The notes below the pieces were generated by a model. The model worked only from the letters and a program-made list of their open reading frames with translations, had not been told where the DNA came from and ran no database searches. Of a stretch of DNA of 36,927 nt, positions 7,530-15,460 are shown one piece after another (position 1 is the stretch's first letter; every line of letters begins with the position of its first letter). The stretch spans positions 1 to 36,927 of the forward strand of contig CANGIP010000019.1 in the NCBI GenBank assembly GCA_947454105.1. The letters are read 5' to 3'. The translations under genes and the position numbers were made by a program. This DNA is from Actinomycetota bacterium (GTDB lineage: Bacteria; Actinomycetota; Acidimicrobiia; Acidimicrobiales; Ilumatobacteraceae).

Positions 7530-9320
7530 ATGCCCGAATCAGTAGGCATATCAGTTCCGAAGGTCACCATTAATGGTGCAGCGGTCACTGGCGTCAAGGC
7601 CGACGCGCTACTTGACGTTCGCGTCGTGCTTGAGACTGCAGCAGCTGCGGCGGCTACTTTGCGTTTTCACGACCCGTATTTTGAATTGCTTGAAGGCTCA
7701 TTTGCAAAAATCGGAGTCAAACTTCAAGTCGCTTTCCCGGATGCAACTGGTAAGGACGTCATTGTATTTAAGGGAAAGATTGCGGCGATCGCCGCCGAAC
7801 AAGGGGCAGGCGACCGCCACGAATTGGTGATCACAGGCTACGACGCGTCGCAACAACTCTCACACGGTTTAACTCCAACGACGTACACAGAGATGACGGC
7901 AGCCGACATCGTGAGCAAGATTGCAAAACGAAACAGCTTGACTCCGAAAACCAGCATCACTGGCAAAAAGATGACGTATTTTTTGCAACTTGATTCAGAT
8001 CACGCTGTTCTTGATGAATTGGCACGTCGCAATGGAGCTGAATGGTGGGTCGATGACACCACCCTCAACTTCACGAAACGAACTCTGAAATCCCCCATCA
8101 AATTAAAGTGGGGCACCACCTTGCAAAGGTTCTCAGCACGTTTTTCTGGTGCTGCTCGCGTTGACGATGTCACCGTTCGCGGCTGGGATCCCGCGACGCA
8201 AAAAGCAGTCACAGGAAAAGCCACCCGGTCGGCAGTCACGAGTACAAAAGTTGGCCTCAAACTCAAGATGACCGATACGCGTGCCACTCAAGCGAAGGCA
8301 CTCAAGGCGTCGTCGACTGTCACCGATATGCCAGTCGGAGCAGCCGATGAAGCCAAAGCACTCGCCGAAGCGATGCAAGCCGATTTGGCGGCTGGCGAGT
8401 TGCGAGTGCAAGGAGAAGCAATCGGCCAACCCAAGATTGCAGCAGGTTCAACCATTCAAATCGAAGGCGCTGGCACACAACTTGCTGGAACCTTTGTCGT
8501 CACTCGAGTCGAACATATCTTTGGTGTCGGACGCCCACTTCTGTCACGCTTTGAAGGAGGTCGCCACGGCGGAAGCGAACTGGCCGACCATATTGTGAGT
8601 GCACAACGCGGATCGGTACGTAACCGCCGACAGTTTGCGATCGGAACCGTCACCAACGTCAAAGACCCTGACAAGGTTGGTCGCATCAAAGTCAAACTTC
8701 CCACAATTTCGGATAAAGACGATTCAGCATGGGCACGTGTTGTTTCGCCTGGTGCAGGAAAATCACGCGGGCTTCATCTCATGCCCGATGTTGGCGATGA
8801 AGTACTCGTCGCTTTTATCGGTGGCGACCCGCGCAACCCCGTCATTCTTGGTGGCATCTGGAGCAAGAAATTCGCTCCCCCAACACCCGAGCCTGTCAAG
8901 GGCGACAAAGTCGGTGAACGCTCGCTGGTGATGGCCTCTGGCGCAAAATTGGTATTCACCGAAAACACTGACAAGAAAAAAGCAGTTGTCGCTCTCAAAC
9001 ATGCCGAGCCTGAAACAAACCTTCAATTTGACAAAGACGGCGTCAAAATTAATGCGAAAAAAGGCACCAAAATCAAGCTGGTGGTCGGCGATTCAAGCGT
9101 CGAATTAGCGTCGGACGGGACGATCACCATCAAAGGCGGCGCAATCACCATCAAGGCCACGAAGAACCTGACTTTGCAAGGTCAAAAAGTCAGCATTAAA
9201 GGATCAACTGGTGCTGTCATGGATGGCGGTGGATCAAAGGTTGATCTGTCACCATCGGGCGCGAAAGTTCAAGCCAGCGGAATGGTCACGGTCAAGGGCG
9301 CAATGATCAAGTTGAACTAA
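7530..9320 (+). CDS. VgrG/gpD-type central spike protein (Afp8-like)
   Basis: This 596-residue protein is the trimeric membrane-puncturing spike at the baseplate centre. Residues 1 to about 345 form the late-control-D/gp27-like hub, with YDASQQLSHGLTPTTYTEMT and DELARRNGAEWWVDD. About residues 366-452 are a gp5-type OB fold: FAIGTVTNVKDPDKVGRIKV, WARVVSPGAG, and PDVGDEVLVAFIGGDPRNPV followed by ILGGIWS. The C-terminal part, about 465-596, is a run of short strands (KINAKKGTKIKL, TITIKGGAITIKA, VKGAMIKLN) typical of the beta-helix needle. No extra effector domain follows the needle. A PAAR-like tip should cap it; the only candidate nearby is at 28222. Confidence 0.94.
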   Translation: MPESVGISVPKVTINGAAVTGVKADALLDVRVVLETAAAAAATLRFHDPYFELLEGSFAKIGVKLQVAFPDATGKDVIVFKGKIAAIAAEQGAGDRHELVITGYDASQQLSHGLTPTTYTEMTAADIVSKIAKRNSLTPKTSITGKKMTYFLQLDSDHAVLDELARRNGAEWWVDDTTLNFTKRTLKSPIKLKWGTTLQRFSARFSGAARVDDVTVRGWDPATQKAVTGKATRSAVTSTKVGLKLKMTDTRATQAKALKASSTVTDMPVGAADEAKALAEAMQADLAAGELRVQGEAIGQPKIAAGSTIQIEGAGTQLAGTFVVTRVEHIFGVGRPLLSRFEGGRHGGSELADHIVSAQRGSVRNRRQFAIGTVTNVKDPDKVGRIKVKLPTISDKDDSAWARVVSPGAGKSRGLHLMPDVGDEVLVAFIGGDPRNPVILGGIWSKKFAPPTPEPVKGDKVGERSLVMASGAKLVFTENTDKKKAVVALKHAEPETNLQFDKDGVKINAKKGTKIKLVVGDSSVELASDGTITIKGGAITIKATKNLTLQGQKVSIKGSTGAVMDGGGSKVDLSPSGAKVQASGMVTVKGAMIKLN

Positions 9321-9373
9321 TGATGAACTACTTACTCGAATTACTTACCCCGTCAACGAAACACAATGATCAA

Positions 9374-9380
9374 AGGAGGA
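9374..9380 (+). promoter_or_regulatory. Ribosome binding site deciding the gp25 start
   Basis: AGGAGGA lies four bases before the ATG at 9384 and downstream of an alternative in-frame ATG at 9366. The strong site places the start at 9384. The 63 bases between the spike stop and this ATG are the largest gap inside the eCIS gene series and hold nothing else I can support. Confidence 0.75.
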
Positions 9381-9383
9381 ACT

Positions 9384-9782
9384 ATGTCAGATGAATTCGT
9401 CGGTAAAGGTTTCCCCTTTCCTATGCGCATTAATGAGAGTGGTTCATTCACCCTCATTGACGGCACCGAAGAGCTTGAGCGTTCAATGGCCGTCGTTTTA
9501 TCAACGGCACCTGGCGAACGACCCTTTCGACCGGCCTTTGGTTGCCGAATTTGGGAGTTGATGTTTGAGCCCATTGAAACCAGCACCATGGGCTTAATGG
9601 AAATGTATGTACAAGAAGCACTGCACATGTGGGAACCCCGCGTCGAAATTGACTCTGTTCTCGTTGAACCATCTGAAATAGATGGCGCAGTCACGATTCA
9701 AATCTCGTACATCGTGCGTTCAACTAACGATCGCCGCAACCTCGTTTATCCGTTCTACACAATCCCGCCTGAAGAGGACTGA
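9384..9782 (+). CDS. gp25-like baseplate wedge protein (Afp9-like)
   Basis: The 132-residue protein has the gp25/TssE fold signature: GKGFPFPMRINESG at the start, EELERSMAVVLSTAPGERPF then RPAFGCRIWELMFEP, and WEPRVEIDSV carrying the conserved EPR motif. In contractile machines this subunit bridges baseplate wedges to the first sheath ring and triggers contraction. The stop precedes the baseplate J start by one base. Family and role are clear from sequence and position. Confidence 0.94.
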   Translation: MSDEFVGKGFPFPMRINESGSFTLIDGTEELERSMAVVLSTAPGERPFRPAFGCRIWELMFEPIETSTMGLMEMYVQEALHMWEPRVEIDSVLVEPSEIDGAVTIQISYIVRSTNDRRNLVYPFYTIPPEED

Positions 9783-9783
9783 C

Positions 9784-11739
9784 ATGAGTTTTCCCCGCCC
9801 CGATCTCGATGATCGACGTTTCCAAGATCTCGTCGACGAAGCCAAGCGCATGATCCCGCGCTTCTTGCCTGAGTGGACCAACCACAACGTGTCTGACCCA
9901 GGTGTCACGCTGATTGAACTCTTCGCTTGGATGACAGAGTTAACGCTGTACCGCCTCAACCGCGTACCAGATCGCTTATACGCCAGTTTCTTGGACCTCG
10001 TCGGTATTTCTCCGTATCCAGCGTCGGCCGCGAGTGTTGATGTCACTTTCATGTTTTCAACTGTGCCCGAAGAAACAGTTGTGGTTCCGGCTGGTAGCGA
10101 AGTGTCGACAACCGGGGAGGACCCAGTTGTCTTCGCGACAATGCGTGATCTTGAAGTTGCTCAACCAAATCTTGTGTTTGCCTTCACAGCTCCTACCAAC
10201 GGGTTTGAAGAACCCGATGAAGGCCGCATGACCGACGTCAGTCAAAACCTGGCCCTTGATAATGAAGTCGTCAAGGTCTTCGAATCAAACCCAGTGACTC
10301 CGGGCGATTCTTTCTATATGGGATTCAGCGAATCTCTCGGAGGTTGCATTATTCGACTTGACGTCGTCGCCGATGTCGAAGGAATCGGAGTCAACCCCAA
10401 TAACCCACCTTTGGCATGGGAAGTTTGGACAGATGAGGGTTGGCTTGAATGCAAATCTCAGGGCGACCTCACTGGCGGACTCAACCGTGACGGTCACATT
10501 CTTATCGCCGTTCCGACGGGACACTTGCCGCTGACTGTTGGTTCCGAACGAGCATTTTGGTTGCGCCTGCGTTTGTTGACACCCGGTGCCGATGGCGCGG
10601 GTTATCGCGCCTCGCCAGCACTCAGTTCAGTTGTCACTCATGCAGTAGGTGGCACAGTCACCGCAGAACATGCTGAACCTTTCGGCGAAGAATACATCGG
10701 AAATTCCACAGGATTGCCCGGGCAGAAATTTGAAGTTCAAGGAGCTCCGCTTCTCCCTCGTCGCAATGACGAATACGTTGAAGTTCGCTCGGGTGACGTC
10801 ACCGAACAATGGCTTGAAGTACCTGATTTTTCCCGATCTGGTCCATCCGACAAGCACTACACCTGGGACGGCGTGAGTGGGTCGGTGCACTTTGGCCCGC
10901 AGATCCGTCAAGCCGACGGACGTTGGCGCCAGCACGGTGCCATCCCTCCAGCGGGTGCCGCAATCTCTGTGACCAAGTATCGACGCGGCGGCGGAGCTCG
11001 TGGCAATGTCGGCCCAGGAGCGCTGTCAGTCATTCGTTCAGCGGTTCCATATGTTGACCGCAGCACGAACTTGGTTGCAGCAACTGGCGGAATTGACAGC
11101 GAAACTCTCGAAAACGCCAAAGTCCGAGCTCCGCTCACCATCGTCTCTGGAGGACGCGCGGTCACATCGTCCGACCATGAACGACTGGCCCTTGAGGCCA
11201 CCCCTCGAGTTCGTCGAGCCGCGTGTATTCCGCCTGACTCGGCGGGTGCTCCAACTCGATTGTTAATTGTCCCCGACCCCGCCCGACCTGTCGATGCCAT
11301 CAACATTGACCACCTCGCAATGGATGACCTCCTCTTTTCAACGTTGAGCGAATACCTCGAACCTCGTCGCCTGATCGGCACTGCGCTTGAGTTGGGGACT
11401 CCTAAATATCTTGGTGTGTCCGTCGCTGCGATGGTGCGGGTTGGGCCGGGACGAGCACCTGCCTCGGTTCGCCAAGCATGTCTTGACGCCATCGCAGTCT
11501 TTTTGTCCCCCCATATGGGCGGAAATGACGGCAATGGTTGGCCATTTGGACAAGACATCAACTCCGGAGCCATCGCTCACCTACTGGGAGAAATCCCGGG
11601 AGTTGAACAGGTCGAAGAAGTGGTCTTATTTGAGGCCGACTTACGAAATGGATCGCGCCTCGGAGCAGGCACAGATACCATTCGCGTCGACCCCTACGGT
11701 CTACCCTTGTCATATAAGCCACAGGTCGTGGCGCGATGA
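9784..11739 (+). CDS. Baseplate J-like wedge protein (Afp11-like)
   Basis: I place the start at the ATG at 9784, giving 651 residues. The frame is open upstream to 9682 but that part overlaps the gp25 gene and lacks family character. The N-terminus, DDRRFQDLVDEAKRMIPRFL then WTNHNVSDPGVTLIELFAWM, is the classical eCIS/phage baseplate J opening. The C-terminal part contains ATGGIDSETLENAKVRAP, then SGGRAVTSSDHERLALEATP, the conserved core that joins neighbouring wedges. It assembles with tail protein I into baseplate wedges. The stop overlaps the next start by four bases. Confidence 0.93.
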   Translation: MSFPRPDLDDRRFQDLVDEAKRMIPRFLPEWTNHNVSDPGVTLIELFAWMTELTLYRLNRVPDRLYASFLDLVGISPYPASAASVDVTFMFSTVPEETVVVPAGSEVSTTGEDPVVFATMRDLEVAQPNLVFAFTAPTNGFEEPDEGRMTDVSQNLALDNEVVKVFESNPVTPGDSFYMGFSESLGGCIIRLDVVADVEGIGVNPNNPPLAWEVWTDEGWLECKSQGDLTGGLNRDGHILIAVPTGHLPLTVGSERAFWLRLRLLTPGADGAGYRASPALSSVVTHAVGGTVTAEHAEPFGEEYIGNSTGLPGQKFEVQGAPLLPRRNDEYVEVRSGDVTEQWLEVPDFSRSGPSDKHYTWDGVSGSVHFGPQIRQADGRWRQHGAIPPAGAAISVTKYRRGGGARGNVGPGALSVIRSAVPYVDRSTNLVAATGGIDSETLENAKVRAPLTIVSGGRAVTSSDHERLALEATPRVRRAACIPPDSAGAPTRLLIVPDPARPVDAINIDHLAMDDLLFSTLSEYLEPRRLIGTALELGTPKYLGVSVAAMVRVGPGRAPASVRQACLDAIAVFLSPHMGGNDGNGWPFGQDINSGAIAHLLGEIPGVEQVEEVVLFEADLRNGSRLGAGTDTIRVDPYGLPLSYKPQVVAR

Positions 11740-12257
11740 CTCGTCGTCGTGGTTGGCTAGTGCGGCGATTGCCGATGGGAATGCAGGAAGACCGAACAAT
11801 GACAGGGTTGGTGGCGATCCTCGAAGAGGTATCGGAAACAGTTCAACAACAAGCGGATCAGATTCCGTTCTTAGCCGACCCATCAGTCACTCCCGAATTT
11901 CTCTTATCGTGGCTCGGTCGATTTGTCGATGCTCCCGGATCTGAAAATTTGCCAGAAGCAGAACGGCGTGACCTCCTTCGTGACACCGGATCTCTCATCT
12001 TGCGTAAAGGCACACACGATTACATTTTGACCTTGATTGAACCGTATTTGGTTGGGCCCATTGATCTTCTTGAGGATGGAGGCGTGTTTCGTGAAGGTGA
12101 ATCTGGCCGATGCCAAGGAAACATCGTCGTGAGAGCTTCAGCAATTGCTCATGGTTCGGCGCTCGATCTCTATAAATTAGTGCGTTCAATAACTCCCGTG
12201 CACTGTCAGATTCGCATCGAAATTGCTGGGCAAACAGTTGCTCCGGTGGCTGCATGA
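11736..12257 (+). CDS. Tail protein I-like baseplate protein
   Basis: The 173-residue protein starts in an ATGA overlap with baseplate J. It shows the P2 gpI-like pattern: ADQIPFLADPSVTPEFLLSW followed by LGRFVDAP, then LLRDTGSLILRKGTHDYILT, and a C-terminal YKLVRSITPVHCQIRIE strand. In phages and eCIS this protein pairs with baseplate J to complete the wedge and often carries fibre attachment. No fibre gene follows. The next gene is a zinc-ribbon membrane protein, again overlapping by four bases. Confidence 0.86.
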   Translation: MTRRRGWLVRRLPMGMQEDRTMTGLVAILEEVSETVQQQADQIPFLADPSVTPEFLLSWLGRFVDAPGSENLPEAERRDLLRDTGSLILRKGTHDYILTLIEPYLVGPIDLLEDGGVFREGESGRCQGNIVVRASAIAHGSALDLYKLVRSITPVHCQIRIEIAGQTVAPVAA

Positions 12258-12688
12258 GTACTGTTCTGTGCCCTCAATGCGGAGAAGAGAACTCCGATCC
12301 AGAAGGCACTCGTTCATCGAACGCCTTTTGTGTGGCTTGCGACTACCCGCTATTTTTTGCCCGCGGTGTTGTTGAGCGCGGTCCAAGCGATACCGATTTA
12401 GCACACGAAAGACTTCCTGGGGTTGCCGGTGTTGTCAAACGAGCCTGGATTCCGTGCCCCGATTGCGGAGAACTAAACCCACGTGGCGCAACCAATTGCT
12501 TGCGTTGCGGAGCAATATTGGCATTGCCCGAGCCTGAACCGGTTCAAGTTCCGCAAGGCAATGTTGTCATACGTGAAGTCCTCGTTCATGGTGAAGTTCG
12601 TCAACGTTGGCCCTGGTTTGTCCTCGGAGTACTTATCGGAACGGCAGCAACGATTCTTACAGTTGTTCTCACCGGAGGAATTGGCTAG
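12254..12688 (+). CDS. Double zinc-ribbon protein with C-terminal membrane anchor
   Basis: The 144-residue protein has two Cys4 sites: C6-x2-C9 with C26-x2-C29, and C68-x2-C71 with C82-x2-C85 (CPQCGEEN, CVACDYPL, CPDCGELN, CLRCG). A Pro/Glu linker follows, then one hydrophobic segment at about residues 121-141 (WFVLGVLIGTAATILTVVLT) that ends three residues before the C-terminus. With no signal peptide this is a tail-anchored layout, zinc domains in the cytoplasm. It is locked between baseplate and terminator genes by an ATGA overlap upstream and a three-base gap downstream, so it is probably part of the machine. A plausible role is tying the baseplate to the inner face of the membrane (inference). 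Confidence 0.83.
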   Translation: MSTVLCPQCGEENSDPEGTRSSNAFCVACDYPLFFARGVVERGPSDTDLAHERLPGVAGVVKRAWIPCPDCGELNPRGATNCLRCGAILALPEPEPVQVPQGNVVIREVLVHGEVRQRWPWFVLGVLIGTAATILTVVLTGGIG

Positions 12689-12691
12689 ATC

Positions 12692-13354
12692 ATGCTGCAT
12701 CTCCTTGACGAAGTTCTTGAAGCTCACTTACGCACTACCGTTCCGCTTGACCGAGCTATTGATGTCTCATTTGCGGTTCCAGATCGTGAATGGAGCTCAG
12801 GTCTCGCTCGACCAACGATTAGTGCGTATCTTTGGGATATCAAGCGTGACGACAAGCGCAACGTCGGCGGAGTTGAACTCGTTGATCGAGGTCCAACGAA
12901 AATGCGCCGTTTGGTGTCGCCTAGGGTGCGAGTTTCCTACTTCTTATCCGTGTTCACTGGCGACCAACGAGATGAGCATGTGTTGTTAGGACGATTGCTA
13001 CAAGGCGTGATGAAGAGTCGTGAGATTTCTCAAGACATCATTCCAGTAGGACTGACAACACCAGGATCACGAATTGAATTAGCTATAGGCGCGAGTGAGG
13101 GAAATATCGCTCGTGATTTTTGGAGCGGAGTTGACGGCAAATATCGCCCAGGCTTAGATCTGCAGATCATCTTGCCCGTGGACACCGGCCTTGGAATTGA
13201 GGCTGGTCCTCCCACTACTGGCGTCGATATTCGCACGTCAGATCAACGTCAACCGACGCGAAATTCTCAGCGAGTTCGCTCGTACATCGAAGAGGGACCA
13301 AAGGCTGACACAAATGTCAGCGACGAAAATTCTCAAGCAGGTGATGCAACTTGA
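12692..13354 (+). CDS. DUF4255/Pvc16-type tail terminator protein
   Basis: The 220-residue protein opens MLHLLDEVLEAHLRTTVPL and continues with DVSFAVPDREWSSGLARPTI plus SAYLWDIKRD, the Pvc16 N-terminal (DUF4255) signature. This family caps the distal end of the sheath and tube in Afp/PVC (Afp16) and ends polymerisation. A core with VSPRVRVSYFLSVFTGDQRD and DEHVLLGRLLQGVM is visible. Residues after about 180 are polar and probably disordered. The stop overlaps the TTG start of the first stalk protein. Confidence 0.9.
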   Translation: MLHLLDEVLEAHLRTTVPLDRAIDVSFAVPDREWSSGLARPTISAYLWDIKRDDKRNVGGVELVDRGPTKMRRLVSPRVRVSYFLSVFTGDQRDEHVLLGRLLQGVMKSREISQDIIPVGLTTPGSRIELAIGASEGNIARDFWSGVDGKYRPGLDLQIILPVDTGLGIEAGPPTTGVDIRTSDQRQPTRNSQRVRSYIEEGPKADTNVSDENSQAGDAT

Positions 13355-15456
13355 GAGCACGACTAACGACGCAACAATACTCAGCCTTTGTTGGTGTTCC
13401 ATTTGAAATCATCGTTCAAGTTCAAAACGATGAACAGATCATCAAAGAGGTCAATGCTCGTCCGGGCTTCATCCCGACCGAGTCGTATGTGTCGCGCCCG
13501 TTAGTCATCTCTTTATTCCCCGGCGAAACCGCCGACATCCAATTAGAAATCACTCTCCCCCGCGAAACTCCAGCAGGCTTATATCAACTGCCGATCGAGA
13601 TGAGTGACGAGAACGGACCTATCGGAACGCTCACCGCCGATATTCAAGTCGCACCATTTGATGATCTCAGTGTTTCTGTCTCCCCGCGAGTAACGGCCGC
13701 TGGATCAAAAACATCGTTCGTTGTCACAACGACCAACCGTGGCAACCGACCGACAGGTGTCAGCCTGACTGCAGCAGATGCCGATCGGGCTTTGAAATTC
13801 ACGATTGAACCGCGACGTGCGCAATTAGAAGGTGGACAGGCAGTTGCTTTTAGTGTCAACGCGAAAGGTAAACGTCCTTTTGTTGGCAATGCGATTCCTC
13901 GTGCTATCCAAATTGACATCGCAACTCGAAGTAACACCTCCAGCGAGACAGTCACCTTTACCCAAAAACCTCGCCTGAGTCGTGGAGTCCTGACTGCACT
14001 GCTGCTTTTGTCCATTATTTTGATCTGGGCGCTGGTGTTTTCCGCTGGATTCAAATCTGCACTTGCAGGACAAAAGCCAAAGAAGGCAGTGAATAGCGCT
14101 TGGATCGCTGGCGCGAAACCCGATCCTTCAGTATCTATTGGCTCCATCAGTGCCAAGATCGTCGCGGCTTCAGACGGGCGACCATTGGCCCGCATGATTA
14201 TTTCAGCTGAACTCGTTGATAAATCGCGACCTGCAACCGCTTCCTCAAGTGACGAAGATGGCGCGGTCACACTTTCCGGTTTGACCTCTGGTGTGTACCA
14301 ACTGACAGTTACCGGAGACGGCTATACCGATCAAATACTTTCAGACACGGTTCGAGTCGTCCCAAGCAGCGAACCACTTGCCCTTAAAGATGACATCCAA
14401 ATGGTCGGACTTCCTGCCACCATCAAAGGTCTCACGTCTGGTGGCGATCCGATTCCGGTTTCAACTATCGAAGCTCGCTTAATGATTAACGAAGTTCCAA
14501 CTGGAGAAGTTGTCACAGCGACCTCGGATTCAACTGGTCTGTTCACAGTTGAAAACTTACCGTCACCCGGCCGTTACCGCTTGACGTTCACCTCAACTGG
14601 CTTTGAACCAATTCAACTCTTCCAAGAAGTCGCCGCAGGCGAAACCGTCACTATTCCCACAGTCAAATTACAAGCAGGACCTGGCTCAATTACTGGAATG
14701 GTTGTTGATCAAAACGGCGTTCCACTTGGCGGAGTCGCAATTACCGCGACCGCTGGATCAGACGTCATTTCAACGGTGACTCCAACTTCGGGCACTGACG
14801 TTGGAAAGTTCATTTTGGCAGAACTACGAACTCCAGCGACTTATCTCATACAGGTGGTCCTTGAAGGCTATGGAACTCAAACTCTCACGGTTCAAGTCGG
14901 TCCTGGCGAACCTCACGTTTTAACAACAAGCATCACCATGAGTAAGGGAACCGGAGTCGTACGCGGTGCCGTCACCGATTCAACTGGATCTGCATTGGGT
15001 GGTGTTTCTATCACTGCAAGCAATGGTGCAATCGTCGGACAAACTGTGTCAGTTGACAGCGGCGGCTTTTATTCACTCTCTGGTTTGGTTGCTCCTGGTA
15101 ATTACATTTTGACTTTCACCAAAGAGGGCTATACCACCGAAGTTGTTGGCGTATCCCTGTCTGGTTCCCTGGGTGCAGCAACAAGCAATGTTGTTTTGCA
15201 AAAGTCTGCCAGTGCGATATTCGGAGCCATCACAGCGTTCGGATCTTCTGTATCGGGCGCAACCATTGTCGCCACCTCTGGGCTCACTTCACTGACAACT
15301 CTCTCGACCGACCCGAGCGGAGCCTTTCGTATTGAAGGACTGACGAGTGGTTGGTGGACAGTCACCGTCAGTGCGCCTGGCTATACGAACTCAATTGTTC
15401 TGATTCAAATTGGCATTACAGATCAAGACCTTGGGTCGATTGCTTTGACAAGTTGA
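13351..15456 (+). CDS. Bitopic stalk protein A: beta-sandwich region, one membrane segment, five Ig-like repeats
   Basis: The 701-residue protein starts with TTG in a four-base overlap with the terminator gene. Residues 1-205 are beta-rich (SLFPGETADIQLEITLPRET, then NPCBM/NEW3-like VTTTNRGNRPTGVSL). A basic motif (KPRLSR) leads into one membrane segment at about 212-234. Residues 266-701 hold five repeats of about 75-95 residues of the carboxypeptidase-regulatory type, with the form G-x-V-x-D-x-G-x-L-G-G-V-x-I-T then G-x-Y-x-L-x-x-L-x-P-G-x-Y-x-L-x-F-x-K-x-G-Y. There is no signal peptide, so an N-in, C-out orientation is likely but not proven. Its place in the eCIS operon and its layout recall the membrane-bound protein reported to dock Streptomyces contractile systems (CisA). 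That link is inference from memory, not a sequence comparison. Confidence 0.8.
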   Translation: MRARLTTQQYSAFVGVPFEIIVQVQNDEQIIKEVNARPGFIPTESYVSRPLVISLFPGETADIQLEITLPRETPAGLYQLPIEMSDENGPIGTLTADIQVAPFDDLSVSVSPRVTAAGSKTSFVVTTTNRGNRPTGVSLTAADADRALKFTIEPRRAQLEGGQAVAFSVNAKGKRPFVGNAIPRAIQIDIATRSNTSSETVTFTQKPRLSRGVLTALLLLSIILIWALVFSAGFKSALAGQKPKKAVNSAWIAGAKPDPSVSIGSISAKIVAASDGRPLARMIISAELVDKSRPATASSSDEDGAVTLSGLTSGVYQLTVTGDGYTDQILSDTVRVVPSSEPLALKDDIQMVGLPATIKGLTSGGDPIPVSTIEARLMINEVPTGEVVTATSDSTGLFTVENLPSPGRYRLTFTSTGFEPIQLFQEVAAGETVTIPTVKLQAGPGSITGMVVDQNGVPLGGVAITATAGSDVISTVTPTSGTDVGKFILAELRTPATYLIQVVLEGYGTQTLTVQVGPGEPHVLTTSITMSKGTGVVRGAVTDSTGSALGGVSITASNGAIVGQTVSVDSGGFYSLSGLVAPGNYILTFTKEGYTTEVVGVSLSGSLGAATSNVVLQKSASAIFGAITAFGSSVSGATIVATSGLTSLTTLSTDPSGAFRIEGLTSGWWTVTVSAPGYTNSIVLIQIGITDQDLGSIALTS

Positions 15457-15460
15457 ACCA

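Noticed and set aside
7530..9320. Type VI secretion system VgrG
   Set aside because: No TssB/C pair, TssJLM membrane complex or ClpV is visible, and sheath, LysM hub and DUF4255 order match eCIS.
10908..11573. 221-residue reverse-strand frame over the baseplate J gene
   Set aside because: It is a shadow of codon bias on the opposite strand, with low-complexity Arg/Pro/Ser composition.
1..13354. Prophage or R-type bacteriocin interpretation
   Set aside because: No terminase, capsid, integrase or lysis gene is present, and DUF4255, two tube genes and the DUF6760-like protein fit eCIS.
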